Below, in pieces: positions 62,752 through 64,000 of a stretch of 64,000 nucleotides of DNA. Each line of letters begins with the position of its first letter. Position 1 is the first letter of the stretch. The notes beneath the pieces were generated by a model. The model saw nothing but the letters and a program-made list of their open reading frames with translations. It made no database searches and was not told where the DNA came from. Position numbers and translations under genes: made by a program. Source of the DNA: UBA5614 sp963667535. GTDB taxonomy: Bacteria > Cloacimonadota > Cloacimonadia > Cloacimonadales > Cloacimonadaceae. The stretch spans positions 992,001-1,056,000 of the forward strand of contig CAXXDU010000002.1 in NCBI GenBank assembly GCA_963667535.2, written 5' to 3'.

Positions 62752-63842
62752 TGGGTCAACTCCAGAATTCTTTTCGATGCATATCCCTTGCTAATATCTC
62801 CAAAGGCATCCAGAATAGCATTATGCTCGATTAGGTTATATTCATTTGTGCTCGTAACTCTAATGTTCCCAGTTCCGTCATCGAATAAAGAATGATAAGT
62901 TACATGGTCATTTTGTTCCCCGTTAAACAACAAATCAATCCACTTGATTAAATTATAACTATGAGTGGCAATTATTATTTGCTGTTCTGTATGCGCTATA
63001 CTATAAAGGGCTTCAACTAATCTCTTTATCAGCATTGGATTTAAATTAGCATCAGGTTCATCCCATAGAAGGGTTCCACTGATACCTGGTTTAATAGAGC
63101 CAGTATCTATTAACCTATATAGAGTTCCAAGCTTTCTATATCCCTCGGCTGTAGCGTTAACCGAATATTCTTTTGCATTTGCTTTAAAGGTCACGTTTCC
63201 ACCACCTTTAAACATGAACTCCCCACCACAAATATTACTAATACTCCTCATGACAGTATCAGTCCGCTCTTCTCTTTCGCTAGGTTTTTTTGCCGGTAAT
63301 TCGAGTTTAGTGATTAAATCACTATAAGTCTTATCAAAAGAAAGATGGTATTCTTTCATAATACTTTGCAGCCCAAGCATCCAAGAAAGTATCTCCTTGG
63401 CTGGTATGAAAACCGGTTTTGAGTTTCTTACGGAATCTATAGATGCAGATGTGTCATTATAATATTTCTTAATCGCATTTGCGTTTTTGGTTGCGTCTGT
63501 GTTTGCATTAAATGCGATACGAATCTTTTTTTCATCCGGATACTCGACTTGAACAATGGCATCATCACCAGTTTCACCAGTTTTTTTCAGCCTCCCGATT
63601 ACATCATCCAATGGTTTAAAAACACCAATGAAAGAATCAGCTATGATCTGCTTTGTTTTTTCTATAGAAGCCCCTTCATTACTTTGAATTAATCCGGTTG
63701 ACCCACACATCGAATAAATTGCCTTTAAGATATGGGTTTTTCCAGTTCCATTCTCTCCTATGATCACATTAATTTTTTGTGAAAAATCAATTGATAGTTC
63801 CTTGAAAACGGTGAAATTCTTTAAGTATAGGCTCTTAATCAT
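62748..63842 (-). CDS. AAA/ABC-type ATPase inside BREX
   Basis: 364 residues of the AAA_15/AAA_21 (OLD-like, SMC-like) group. Walker A GENGTGKT (29-36), Walker B LLWDEPDANLNP, and H-loop IIIATHSYNLIKW. Similar ATPases drive effector nucleases in defence systems such as PARIS (AriA) and others. It overlaps the brxC stop by 8 nt and the nuclease start by 4 nt, so both are co-translated with BREX. No obvious nuclease domain of its own. Confidence 0.85.
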   Translation of the reverse strand: MIKSLYLKNFTVFKELSIDFSQKINVIIGENGTGKTHILKAIYSMCGSTGLIQSNEGASIEKTKQIIADSFIGVFKPLDDVIGRLKKTGETGDDAIVQVEYPDEKKIRIAFNANTDATKNANAIKKYYNDTSASIDSVRNSKPVFIPAKEILSWMLGLQSIMKEYHLSFDKTYSDLITKLELPAKKPSEREERTDTVMRSISNICGGEFMFKGGGNVTFKANAKEYSVNATAEGYRKLGTLYRLIDTGSIKPGISGTLLWDEPDANLNPMLIKRLVEALYSIAHTEQQIIIATHSYNLIKWIDLLFNGEQNDHVTYHSLFDDGTGNIRVTSTNEYNLIEHNAILDAFGDISKGYASKRILELTQ

Positions 63843-64000
63843 TGTTCTTCTCCATAGGTTTTATTCTAACCCCGTTACCCTTGCGAAGCTCGCTCAAAAG
63901 GGCATTTCTTAAATATTTAAGGTAATTATTCAGATCAAGTTCATTGTTTACAACTGAGCTTGAGTAGCCTATATCAATACTGCTGATATCAACAACTGTT
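63835..64000 (-). CDS. brxC: BrxC, C-terminal end only
   Basis: The last 54 codons of a gene continuing beyond the right edge. The sequence ends LDLNNYLKYLRNALLSELRK followed by GNGVRIKPMEKNND, resembling the C-terminal tail of the BREX ATPase BrxC. Position directly upstream of the accessory pair and pglX fits the order brxA-brxB-brxC-pglX-pglZ-brxL. The stop TAA overlaps the start of the ATPase gene by 8 nt. Identification rests on context and a short segment. Confidence 0.65.
   Translation of the reverse strand, partial: TVVDISSIDIGYSSSVVNNELDLNNYLKYLRNALLSELRKGNGVRIKPMEKNND

Noticed and set aside
1..64000. tRNA or rRNA genes
   Set aside because: No region showed a T-arm GGTTCRA-type sequence in a cloverleaf context or a conserved rRNA segment on either strand.

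Overview
The window looks like a chromosomal segment of an uncultured anaerobe of the FCB group, most likely Candidatus Cloacimonadota. This is an inference from content: secreted proteins ending in type IX-secretion/FlgD-like sorting domains, lipoproteins and small outer-membrane-like proteins, an NADH-linked iron-sulfur flavoprotein operon with a GltD-NuoG fusion, a TldD/TldE pair, and moderately AT-rich DNA with many hairpin-rich intergenic repeats. I see no rRNA, tRNA or CRISPR array.

Layout. 1-7.4 kb: the end of a secreted beta-propeller-like protein, then a sensory cluster (CheB-CheR-PAS fusion, PAS histidine kinase, PAS-only protein) and a SagB-type nitroreductase. 7.35-8.24 kb: a repeat-rich gap with four nested or adjacent repeat elements. 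8.2-15.5 kb: a T9SS-type secreted protein and a three-gene NuoE/NuoF/(GltD-NuoG) operon ended by a bidirectional terminator. 15.5-19.2 kb (minus): a PAS-GGDEF diguanylate cyclase and leuS. 19.5-31.3 kb: envelope and secreted proteins including a large secreted endonuclease I, a glycosyltransferase-like protein, a wHTH-tldD-tldE operon and a TetR regulator near an outer-membrane-like protein. 31.4-41.8 kb (mostly plus): repeats, an ABC-2 permease/ATPase pair, a heterodimeric ABC exporter, mntP, and an asparagine-synthase-like protein next to a QueG-like iron-sulfur protein. 41.9-43.8 kb (minus): a phosphotransferase, an unknown protein and a DUF3795-type protein.

43.8-64 kb is a defence island. 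It opens with a perfect 20-bp hairpin and five 21-bp-phased iteron-like direct repeats, followed by a 100-residue acidic protein and a TOTE-type primase-helicase on the plus strand. On the minus strand, read from the right edge, is a type 1 BREX operon: brxC (only its last 54 codons are inside), an ABC-type AAA ATPase, a small PD-(D/E)XK nuclease, pglX, pglZ, brxL, then a degenerate phospholipase-D-like protein and a DUF4062-NACHT STAND protein. Genes in this run overlap by 4-8 nt, abut, or are separated by fewer than 10 nt, so it reads as one transcript. A separate two-gene unit (240-residue unknown protein plus 146-residue membrane protein) with its own promoter follows.

The most interesting candidates are the two accessory modules built into the BREX operon: ATPase plus nuclease between brxC and pglX, and PLD-like plus DUF4062-NACHT after brxL. 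Next are the TOTE protein with upstream iterons, and a family of structured intergenic repeats that recur with exactly conserved spacing but altered stem sequences.
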